This document shows positions 17,940 through 24,263 of a stretch of 40,570 nucleotides of DNA, one piece after another. The stretch comes from DASZJY01 sp036260255 (GTDB lineage Bacteria; Actinomycetota; Acidimicrobiia; Acidimicrobiales; AC-14). The position numbers were made by a program, and so were the translations under genes. How positions within the stretch are numbered: the stretch's first letter is position 1; each line of letters begins with the position of its first letter. The notes beneath the pieces are model-generated. The model worked only from the letters and a program-made list of their open reading frames with translations. It was not told the origin of the DNA and made no database searches. Location of the stretch: positions 1 through 40,570 of the forward strand of contig DATAAF010000104.1 of assembly GCA_036260255.1 (NCBI GenBank). Direction: 5' to 3'.

Positions 17940-18099
17940 CTAGAAGCCCCGCCGGGCCCGGCGGGGAGGTTCGTCCACCGCCGGTGACGTCGCCCACACG
18001 GCCCCGGACACTAGTGAAGGGCTTCCCGAGGGTTCCACCTAGCTCCGGGTCAGCTCCGGGCCGAGCGGAGTGAGTAGAGCGAACGAGCGAGTGCCGAAA
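17940..18099. other. 160-base spacer between nuoD and nuoH, where nuoEFG would sit
   Basis: No gene is visible here, although nuoE, nuoF and nuoG normally lie between nuoD and nuoH. The spacer holds a perfect palindrome near nuoH, a short direct repeat (agctccgggtc and agctccgggcc at about 18041-18062) and a gagcgg/gagcga-rich stretch at 18063-18090. It is much longer than the other gaps in this operon. No NuoE/F/G remnants could be recognised by eye. Confidence 0.6.
17947..17966 (-). promoter_or_regulatory. perfect 20-base palindrome covering the nuoH ribosome-binding region
   Basis: ccccgccggg-cccggcgggg is a perfect palindrome that ends 7 bases before the nuoH ATG (17939). The only purine-rich, Shine-Dalgarno-like stretch (GGCGGGG) of the minus strand lies in its 3' arm, so the RNA hairpin would hide it. 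Possible roles are translation control, RNA processing between nuoD and nuoH, or partial termination. Confidence 0.55.
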
Positions 18100-19272
18100 T
18101 CACCGGTCGATGTCGCCCAGGATGAAGTACAGGCTGGCGAGGATCGTGATGATGTCGGGCACGTACACGCCCTTCAGCAGCCACGGGACGATGGAGATGT
18201 TGTTGAACGACGCCGAGCGGATCTTGCAGCGGAAGGGGCCCAGCCCTCCTTTGCTCACGACGTAGTACCCCATCTCCCCGAGGGGGTTCTCGGTGTGGGC
18301 CCACGCCTCGCCAGCGGGGACCTTGATGATCCTCGGCACCTTGGCCTGGATCGAGCCGGCCGGGATGCCCTCCAGCATCTGGTCGATCATCCTGGTGGCC
18401 TCGCGCGTCTCCTGGAGCCTGACCCAGTAGCGCGCGAAGGAGTCGCCGTCGGTATGCGTCCAGACCTTCCAGTCGAGGTCCCTCCAGACGAGCGGCGAGG
18501 GCTCGTCCCGGCGCAGGTCCCAGTCCACGCCGCTGGCCCGGATGTTGGCGCCCGACAGCCCGTAGGAGAGGCCGACGTCGGCGGGGATGACGCCCACGCC
18601 CCGGGTACGGGCCTCGAAGATCTCGTTGCCCATGAGCAGGTCCTCGAGCTCGTCGCAGTACTCGCGGATCCGCTGCATCGTCTGGCGGGTCTCGGCGATC
18701 CAGCCCTTGGGCAGGTCGTCCTTGAGGCCGCCGATGCGGTCGTAGTTGGGGTGGAACCGCCCGCCGGTGACCGCCTCGATGAGGTTCAGCACGTACTCCC
18801 GGTCGCGGAAGGCGTAGAACACCGGCGTGAGGGCGCCGAGCTGCACCCCCATCTCGCCGATGAACAGCGAGATGTTGGCGATGCGGCTCATCTCGAAGAG
18901 GATCGTGCGGATGTACTGGGCCCGCGGCGGCGCCTCGATCTCCATCAACTGCTCAGCGGCCATGATGAACGGCACCTCGTTGGCGAACGAGGACAGCCAG
19001 TCGATGCGGTTGATGAGGGTGGTGATCTGGGGGTAGGTGCGGACCTCGGTCAGCTTCTCGTAGCCCCGGTGCATGTAGCCGCAGACGACGTCGGCGGCCA
19101 CGACCTGCTCGCCGTCCAGGCGCGCGATCAGGCGGAGGGTGCCGTGGGTGGCCGGGTGCTGGGGGCCGAGGTTGAGGGTCATCTCCTCGGTCTGCAGCTC
19201 CACGTTCACCCGGGCGTCGGCCGCCTGGGCACCGATGTAGGCGAGGCGCTGCTGATCGCTGACGGCGGTCAC
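18100..19272 (-). CDS. nuoD: NADH-quinone oxidoreductase subunit D (11-subunit complex)
   Basis: A 390-residue 49-kDa-type subunit from a GTG at 19272, which overlaps the nuoC stop as GTGA; the longer open frame upstream is a shadow in nuoC. Hallmarks are MTLNLGPQHPATHGTLRL, CGYMHRGYEKLTEVRTYPQ, LTPVFYAFRDREYVLNLIEA and a C-terminal ILGDIDR. With NuoB it forms the quinone-reducing site next to cluster N2. The residue R69 in HRGYEK aligns, as I recall it, with the arginine near N2 that is dimethylated in mitochondrial NDUFS2. The other NuoD in this window has Thr at that place. After this gene a 160-base spacer precedes nuoH. Confidence 0.97.
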   Translation of the reverse strand: MTAVSDQQRLAYIGAQAADARVNVELQTEEMTLNLGPQHPATHGTLRLIARLDGEQVVAADVVCGYMHRGYEKLTEVRTYPQITTLINRIDWLSSFANEVPFIMAAEQLMEIEAPPRAQYIRTILFEMSRIANISLFIGEMGVQLGALTPVFYAFRDREYVLNLIEAVTGGRFHPNYDRIGGLKDDLPKGWIAETRQTMQRIREYCDELEDLLMGNEIFEARTRGVGVIPADVGLSYGLSGANIRASGVDWDLRRDEPSPLVWRDLDWKVWTHTDGDSFARYWVRLQETREATRMIDQMLEGIPAGSIQAKVPRIIKVPAGEAWAHTENPLGEMGYYVVSKGGLGPFRCKIRSASFNNISIVPWLLKGVYVPDIITILASLYFILGDIDR

Positions 19273-20081
19273 GAGTCCCCTCCTTCGCCGGCAGCGGCCT
19301 CCGCCTCCTCGCCTTCGCCGGGCATGGGCTCGACGTCGACCAGCCCGGGCCAGGGCTTCACCTCGCGTGAGAGGAGGGGAAAGTCCTTGCGCAGAGGGAA
19401 GCCCTCGAACTCGCCGGGCAGATAGATGTGGGTCAGGTGGGGGTGGCCGACGAAGTCGATGCCGAACATCTCCCACGTCTCCCGCTCGTGCCAGTCGGCC
19501 CCCGCGTAGACCTGCGACCACGACTCGACCGCCGGCGCCTCGTCGTCGAGGTCGGCCTTGAGCGTCACGCCCGTCCTCTCCCGGGTGGAGTACAGGCGGG
19601 CCAGGACCTGGAACCGGGTCTCCCCACCGGCCACGCCCGTCTCCCAGGCCCCCGGTCCTCCCTCCGACTCCTCCTCGCCGGTGGTGCTGGCGTAGGCGGC
19701 GGCCTCCTGGTCACCGGTGGGGCCCGGCTCGGCCTCGTCCTCGTCGCCCACTTCCACCCCGGCCGCCACCTCGCCGCGGGCCTGGGACGTGGCGGGGGCC
19801 CAGTCGATGGCAGACAGGAAGCAGAAGTAGTCGAAGCCGAGCTTCCGGCACGTCTCGGCCGTGCGCCGCCAGGTGTCCCGCCGCACGCGCAGCCAGGTGT
19901 CGCCTCGCTGGGTCACCTGCGCCACCACGTCGTCGCCCAGCTCGGCGGCGAGGGCCTGCACGAGGCGATGGGGCTGGTCGGTCGCCTGCTCGCCCTGCTC
20001 GTCCGGCTCGCCGTCGGGCGCTTCGGCGCCGGGGGCCTCGGCCTCCGGGGCGTCGGCGTCAGCTGACGACAATGGGCTCAC
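19269..20081 (-). CDS. nuoC: NADH-quinone oxidoreductase subunit C with acidic insertion (11-subunit complex)
   Basis: A 270-residue 30-kDa-type subunit. The core is recognisable in two halves: LGFDYFCFLSAIDW at about 81-94, then RFQVLARLYS, WHERETWEMFGIDFVGHPHL and GEFEGFPLRKDFPLLSREVK at about 156-242. Between them lies a polar insertion of about 58 residues (98-155), rich in Glu, Asp, Gly and Ala, and both ends carry further acidic, low-complexity tails. The other NuoC in this window (178 residues) lacks all of these. NuoC sits at the base of the hydrophilic arm beside NuoD. Its 5' end overlaps the nuoB 3' end by 23 bases, and its stop overlaps the nuoD start. Confidence 0.94.
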   Translation of the reverse strand: MSPLSSADADAPEAEAPGAEAPDGEPDEQGEQATDQPHRLVQALAAELGDDVVAQVTQRGDTWLRVRRDTWRRTAETCRKLGFDYFCFLSAIDWAPATSQARGEVAAGVEVGDEDEAEPGPTGDQEAAAYASTTGEEESEGGPGAWETGVAGGETRFQVLARLYSTRERTGVTLKADLDDEAPAVESWSQVYAGADWHERETWEMFGIDFVGHPHLTHIYLPGEFEGFPLRKDFPLLSREVKPWPGLVDVEPMPGEGEEAEAAAGEGGDS

Positions 20082-20571
20082 CTTTCCAGCGCTCGGCCAT
20101 GTCCTCGTTCTGGATCTTCTTCTGCAGCAGGACGATGCCCTCGAGCAGGGCCTCGGGGCGGGGCGGGCAGCCGGGGACGTAGACGTCGACGGGGATGATC
20201 TGGTCGACCCCCTTGGTGACCGAATAGGAGTCCCAGTAGGGGCCGCCGCAGTTGGCGCAGGACCCCATCGAGATCACGTACTTGGGGTCGGGCATCTGCT
20301 CCCAGAGGCGGCGGATGGCGGGCGCCATCTTGTCGGTGACGGTACCGGAGACGACCACCAGGTCGGCCTGGCGGGGCCCGGCCGGGAACGGGATCACCCC
20401 GAGCCGCATGACGTCGTAGCGGGGCGAGCCGAAGGCCGCGCCCATCTCGATGGCGCAGCAGGCCAGGCCCCACTGGTACACCCACAGCGAGTACTTGCGG
20501 CTGTAGTTGAGGAGCCAGGACAACGGCTTGAACGCCTTCTTCGACAGCGTCCCCTTCTCGACTACGCCCAC
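20059..20571 (-). CDS. nuoB: NADH-quinone oxidoreductase subunit B (11-subunit complex)
   Basis: A 170-residue protein starting at a GTG at 20571 (MGVVEKGTLSKKAFKPLSWL) that overlaps the end of nuoA by 10 bases. The N2 [4Fe-4S] ligands are present: the tandem pair C38-C39 in WGLACCAIEMGA, C105 in MGSCANCGG and C135 in VYVPGCPPRPE. It delivers electrons from N2 to the quinone held between NuoB and NuoD. Open frame continues upstream through nuoA but is not NuoB-like. Overlaps on both sides indicate tight coupling of A, B and C. Confidence 0.96.
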   Translation of the reverse strand: MGVVEKGTLSKKAFKPLSWLLNYSRKYSLWVYQWGLACCAIEMGAAFGSPRYDVMRLGVIPFPAGPRQADLVVVSGTVTDKMAPAIRRLWEQMPDPKYVISMGSCANCGGPYWDSYSVTKGVDQIIPVDVYVPGCPPRPEALLEGIVLLQKKIQNEDMAERWKGEPIVVS

Positions 20572-20927
20572 CGCAGGACCTTCTTGCGCCAGGCGTAGAC
20601 CAGGCCCAGCGCCAGGATCACGATGAAGATCGTCATCTCGACCAGCCCGAACACGTTGAGCGCGTCGAGGCGGACGGCCCACGGGAAGATGAACACGGCC
20701 TCGACGTCGAACATGACGAACAGCAGGGCGAACACGTAGTAGCGGATCTGGCTCTGCGTCCACCCCGCGCCTACCGGGTCGACCCCGCACTCGTAGTTGA
20801 TGTACTTCTGGGGCTGGGGCCGGGTCGGCCGGACCAGCCGGGCCATGCCCAGCATGGCCCCGACCATGGCGACGGCCGCGGCCCCGAAGATGAGGACGGT
20901 CAGGTACTGGCGGAGGAACTCCGACAC
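20562..20927 (-). CDS. nuoA: NADH-quinone oxidoreductase subunit A (11-subunit complex)
   Basis: A 121-residue, three-helix membrane protein starting at a GTG at 20927 (MSEFLRQYLTVLIFGAAAVA). The conserved loop KYINYECGVDPVGAG with the quinone-site cysteine and the helix FALLFVMFDVEAVFIFPWAV are intact. It is the first gene of the 11-subunit operon. No strong Shine-Dalgarno is seen. The upstream region holds the inverted repeat that ends the neighbouring 14-gene operon, so the promoter must be in or near that repeat, unless transcription reads through from nuoN. Confidence 0.95.
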   Translation of the reverse strand: MSEFLRQYLTVLIFGAAAVAMVGAMLGMARLVRPTRPQPQKYINYECGVDPVGAGWTQSQIRYYVFALLFVMFDVEAVFIFPWAVRLDALNVFGLVEMTIFIVILALGLVYAWRKKVLRWA

Positions 20928-20991
20928 GTGCCGGAGCGTACAGAAGGGTCTGGAGAATCGCCAAAGCGCCCAAGACGAATTGGGTGACGAA

Positions 20992-21012
20992 AGTGGTTGA
21001 AAACCAACCGCT
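20992..21012. promoter_or_regulatory. 21-base dyad, possible operator (left arm)
   Basis: An almost symmetric site with half-sites AGTGGTTG and CAACCGCT around five bases (consensus with its partner AGYGGTTG…CAACCRCT). It lies 65-85 bases upstream of the nuoA start of the 11-gene operon. This is a typical size for a dimeric regulator site, but no regulator is known. Confidence 0.4.
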
Positions 21013-21168
21013 CAGCGTGCCAGAAGGGGCTCAACCGCCCATGCCGGCGGCCGGGGGCGGACGGGGACCGCAAGCAGTCGTCCGTGGTGCCGGCGCTCAC
21101 CGGCGGGGTCCGCCACGGCGACGCTCTGCCACGAGGCGGGGTGCGGCCATGCCCGTTCTGGCCCGGAA

Positions 21169-21189
21169 AGCGGTTGACTTTCAACCACT
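21169..21189. promoter_or_regulatory. 21-base dyad, possible operator (right arm)
   Basis: The partner of the dyad at 20992-21012, with half-sites AGCGGTTG and CAACCACT around five bases, sits in the other arm of the inverted repeat 37 bases from the end of nuoN. The two dyads are retained although the sequence between and just inside them has diverged. Confidence 0.4.
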
Positions 21190-21225
21190 TTCGTCACCCA
21201 ATTCGTCCCCTGGGTGGCTGGAGGG

Positions 21226-22713
21226 CTAGAGGCGCAACAGGGTGGCGTTCTCGGCGAAGTCGAAGACGAACTGGGGCAGGAAGCCGACGACGACGGTGAA
21301 GGCCAGCGACAGCCCGAGGGCCAGGCCGGCGCCGGCGGGGATCTCGACTCGGGGCGCGGGCTCCTCGCCCTCGTCCTCCTCGGCCATGTACATCACCACT
21401 ATCACCCGCAGGTAGAAGAAGGCGGCGATGACGGCGGCGAGCATGGCCACGATGGCCAGGGCGTACGACCGGCTCTCCACCGCCGCCCCGATCACGTAGA
21501 ACTTGGCGAGGAACCCCGAGGTGAAGGGGACGCCCGCCTGGGCCAGCAGGAAGACGGTGAAGACGAAGGCCAGGCCGGGGCGACTGCGGCCCAGCCCCCG
21601 GTAAGCGTCGAGGCTGTGACGCTCGTCCCCCCGGCGCCCGACGAGCGTCGCCACACCGAAGCTGCCCAGGATCATGAACGTGTAGGCGAGGACGTAGAAG
21701 AGCGAGCCGGCGATGCCCCGGTCGGTGGCCGCCTCCAGGCCGACGAGGATGTAGCCGGCATGGCTGATCGACGAGTAGGCCAGCATGCGCTTGACGTCGG
21801 TCTGCACGACGGCCAGCACCGATCCCACCACCAGCGACAGCACCGCCAGGGCCCACACGATGGGCTCCCAGTCCAGCCGGTTGGTGGCGAAGGTGGAGAA
21901 CACGATCCGAAGCAGGGCGGCGAAGCCCGCCGCCTTGGCCGCCGCCGCCATGAACCCGGTCACCGGCGTCGGTGACCCCTCGTAGACATCGGGCGTCCAC
22001 ATGTGGAACGGCACCGCCGCCACCTTGAACCCCAGGCCTACCAAGAGGAACGCCAACCCTCCGAGCAGCACGCCCTCCGTGAGCGTCGCCTCCCGCAGGT
22101 AGCGGGCGATGAACCCGAGGTTGGTCGAGCCGGTGGCCCCGTACACGAGGGCCACGCCGTACAGGAAGAAGGCCGACGAGAACGCCCCCAGGACGAAGTA
22201 CTTGATCGCCGCCTCCTGCGACTCGGCCCGGCGCCGGTGGTAGCCGGCCAGCACGTACAGGGCGATGGAGAGGATCTCCAGGCCGAGGAACACGATGATC
22301 AGGTCGTTCGCCGCGGCCATGAACACGCCGCCCGACGCCGACAGCAGCATGAGCACGTAGAACTCCGCCCCCTCGAGGCCCTCCCGTCGGAGGTACCCCT
22401 CGGCCATCAGGGCGCCGACCACCACCGCCGAGCAGATGGTCACGGCGAAGAAGACGCTGAAGCCGTCGACGACGATGGCGTCGGCCACCGCCAGGATCGC
22501 CTTCCCGCCGTCGCCGCTCACCCGGTCCCACTGGAAGGCGGTGGCGACCATCGCCGCGCCCGCGGTGGCCACGGTGAAGGCGGCGTACGCCGTGCCCGTC
22601 CAGCGGCCCCGCAGGAAGGTGCCGGCCACGAGCAGCACCAGCGCCCCGCCGATGAGGATGAGCGGGGCGAGCAGCTCGCTCCATTCGATGGAGGGAAGCT
22701 CGAGCGGGGGCAC
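21226..22713 (-). CDS. nuoN: NADH-quinone oxidoreductase subunit N (14-subunit complex)
   Basis: A 495-residue antiporter-like membrane subunit, full length. Typical parts are IVFLGLEILSIALYVLAGYH, KYFVLGAFSSAFFLYGVAL, VPFHMWTPDVYEGSPTPVTG and RMLAYSSISHAGYILVGLEA, plus FTSGFLAKFYVIGAAVESRS near the C-terminus. It is the last gene of the 14-gene operon, starting 6 bases after the nuoM stop. It is clearly diverged from the other NuoN (502 residues) at the ends and loops, so this is an old duplication or separate acquisition, not a recent copy. Confidence 0.96.
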   Translation of the reverse strand: MPPLELPSIEWSELLAPLILIGGALVLLVAGTFLRGRWTGTAYAAFTVATAGAAMVATAFQWDRVSGDGGKAILAVADAIVVDGFSVFFAVTICSAVVVGALMAEGYLRREGLEGAEFYVLMLLSASGGVFMAAANDLIIVFLGLEILSIALYVLAGYHRRRAESQEAAIKYFVLGAFSSAFFLYGVALVYGATGSTNLGFIARYLREATLTEGVLLGGLAFLLVGLGFKVAAVPFHMWTPDVYEGSPTPVTGFMAAAAKAAGFAALLRIVFSTFATNRLDWEPIVWALAVLSLVVGSVLAVVQTDVKRMLAYSSISHAGYILVGLEAATDRGIAGSLFYVLAYTFMILGSFGVATLVGRRGDERHSLDAYRGLGRSRPGLAFVFTVFLLAQAGVPFTSGFLAKFYVIGAAVESRSYALAIVAMLAAVIAAFFYLRVIVVMYMAEEDEGEEPAPRVEIPAGAGLALGLSLAFTVVVGFLPQFVFDFAENATLLRL

Positions 22714-22719
22714 GGGCGC

Positions 22720-24255
22720 CTACTCTCCGGGCTCCGCGAGGCCACCCCGGGCGGCGACCACGTCGGGCTGGCGGTAGTCGCTGTGCTCCTGGACGTGTTC
22801 GACCAGGGCGTCGACCGAAGGCTCGATCCGGTCGAGAACGGGCTTGGGGTAGACGCCGAGGGCCACGATGAAGACGACCAGCGGCGCCATGACCGCCCGC
22901 TCGCGCCAGGTCATCTCGGGGAACCGGGCGTTCTCTTCGTCAGGGCGGCCGTGGAAGACCCGCTGGTAGGCCCACAGCAGGTACAGGGCGGCGAGGATCA
23001 CGCCGGCGGTAGCCACCACCGCCCACCAGCGACGGCTGACGAACGAGCCCAGCAGGATCAGGAACTCGCCGACGAACCCGTTGAGCCCGGGCAGCCCGAT
23101 GGAGGACAGCATCACGACGGTGAAGACGCCGGCGAAGACAGGGGCCGCCTTCTGGATACCGCCCATGTCGGCGATCTGGCGGGTGTGGCGCCGCTCGTAG
23201 ATCATTCCCACTAGGAGGAACAGGGCGCCGGTCGAGAGCCCGTGGTTGACCATCTGCAGGACACCTCCCTGCAACCCCACGGTGGTGAGGGCGAAGGTGC
23301 CGAGCACGATGAACCCGAGGTGGGCGACCGACGAGTAGGCCACCAGCCGCTTCAGGTCGCGCTGGACGGTGGCCACCAACGCCCCGTAGATGATCCCGAT
23401 GACGCCCAGCGTCAGGAACACTGGGGCCAGGTCGACGACCGCCTGCGGGAACAGGAACAGCCCGAAGCGCACGAACCCGTAAGTGCCCAGCTTCAGCAGG
23501 ACGCCGGCGAGGATCACCGAGCCGCCCGTGGGCGCCTCGGTGTGGGCGTCGGGCAGCCAGGTGTGCACCGGGAAGATCGGCACCTTGATGGCGAACGAGG
23601 CGGCGAAGGCGAGGAACACCCAGCGGGCGGTGCTCTCGGCCAGCGACTGGCTCTCTCCGAGCTGCACCAGGTCGAACGTGAGGGTGCCGGTGGCCCGCTC
23701 GTGCAGGAACACCAGGGCGAGGATCCCCACGAGCATCAGGGCCGACCCGGCCATGGTGTAGAGGAAGAACTTCAGCGCCGCGTAGACCCGCCGCTCGTAG
23801 CCCCAGCCTCCGATGAGGAAGTACATCGGGACGAGGACGACCTCCCAGAACAGGAAGAAGAGGAAGAGGTCGAGCGACACGAACACGCCGAGGCAGCCCG
23901 CCTCCAGGAGCAGCATCCACGCCACGTAGCCCTTGACGTCGTGGTGCACCTCGGGCCCCACGATGGCGATCGGGAAGAGCACGCCCGTGAGCACCACGAG
24001 AAAGAGGGAGATCCCGTCGATGCCGAGCTTCCACGAGATGCCCCACGCGTCGATCCAGCCGTGCTCGGAGACCATCTGGTAGCCGGCCTCCGACCGGTCG
24101 AACTCGACCAGCACCGCCACCGCCAGCGCCGCCGCCGCCAGCGAGGCGAGGAGGCCGACGGCCTTGAGCAGGCCCTCCCGCGACCGGGGCAGCAGGGCGG
24201 CGACCAGCGCCCCGACGGCGGGCACGACCACGAGGGTGGTGAGGTACGGGAACAT
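22720..24255 (-). CDS. nuoM: NADH-quinone oxidoreductase subunit M (14-subunit complex)
   Basis: A 511-residue antiporter-like subunit from the ATG at 24255 (MFPYLTTLVVVPAVGALVAA); the upstream part of the open frame is a shadow of nuoL. Conserved parts are DGISLFLVVLTGVLFPIAIV, LFFLFWEVVLVPMYFLIGGW, KVPIFPVHTWLPDAHTEAPT, LLKLGTYGFVRFG and RDLKRLVAYSSVAHLGFIVL. It forms a proton channel of the membrane arm. Gaps of 8 and 6 bases to nuoL and nuoN show operon packing. The polar C-terminal tail (after about residue 480) is longer than in the other copy. Confidence 0.96.
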   Translation of the reverse strand: MFPYLTTLVVVPAVGALVAALLPRSREGLLKAVGLLASLAAAALAVAVLVEFDRSEAGYQMVSEHGWIDAWGISWKLGIDGISLFLVVLTGVLFPIAIVGPEVHHDVKGYVAWMLLLEAGCLGVFVSLDLFLFFLFWEVVLVPMYFLIGGWGYERRVYAALKFFLYTMAGSALMLVGILALVFLHERATGTLTFDLVQLGESQSLAESTARWVFLAFAASFAIKVPIFPVHTWLPDAHTEAPTGGSVILAGVLLKLGTYGFVRFGLFLFPQAVVDLAPVFLTLGVIGIIYGALVATVQRDLKRLVAYSSVAHLGFIVLGTFALTTVGLQGGVLQMVNHGLSTGALFLLVGMIYERRHTRQIADMGGIQKAAPVFAGVFTVVMLSSIGLPGLNGFVGEFLILLGSFVSRRWWAVVATAGVILAALYLLWAYQRVFHGRPDEENARFPEMTWRERAVMAPLVVFIVALGVYPKPVLDRIEPSVDALVEHVQEHSDYRQPDVVAARGGLAEPGE

Positions 24256-24263
24256 TCCCCCGC

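Larger units (their letters stand above)
20974..21207. repeat. 234-base imperfect inverted repeat between the operons
   Basis: The outer 29 bases are perfectly inverted: 20974-21002 begins gacgaattgggtgacgaaag and its exact complement occupies 21179-21207. Similarity continues inwards (caaccgct, then ccagaa and gggc) with mismatches, and a further inner pair ggcggac (21056-21062) and gtccgcc (21108-21114) is present. No target duplication was recognised. It could be a MITE-like remnant, a bidirectional structural terminator or a regulatory region. Confidence 0.85.
20928..21225. other. 298-base non-coding junction between the two nuo operons
   Basis: This stretch separates nuoN of the 14-gene set (ending at 21226) from nuoA of the 11-gene set. 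It contains a 234-base imperfect inverted repeat and two 21-base dyads, listed separately. Short frames on both strands here mirror each other because of the repeat and are not convincing genes. It should hold the terminator of one operon and/or the promoter of the next. Confidence 0.7.

Noticed and set aside
18063..18090. gagcgg/gagcga-rich stretch as a possible CRISPR or tandem repeat
   Set aside because: The units are short and irregular with no spacers; no CRISPR array is seen in the window.
20900..21229. Similar short proteins on both strands inside the inverted repeat
   Set aside because: They mirror each other because the DNA is an inverted repeat; no ribosome-binding site, no family, and overlap with nuoA.
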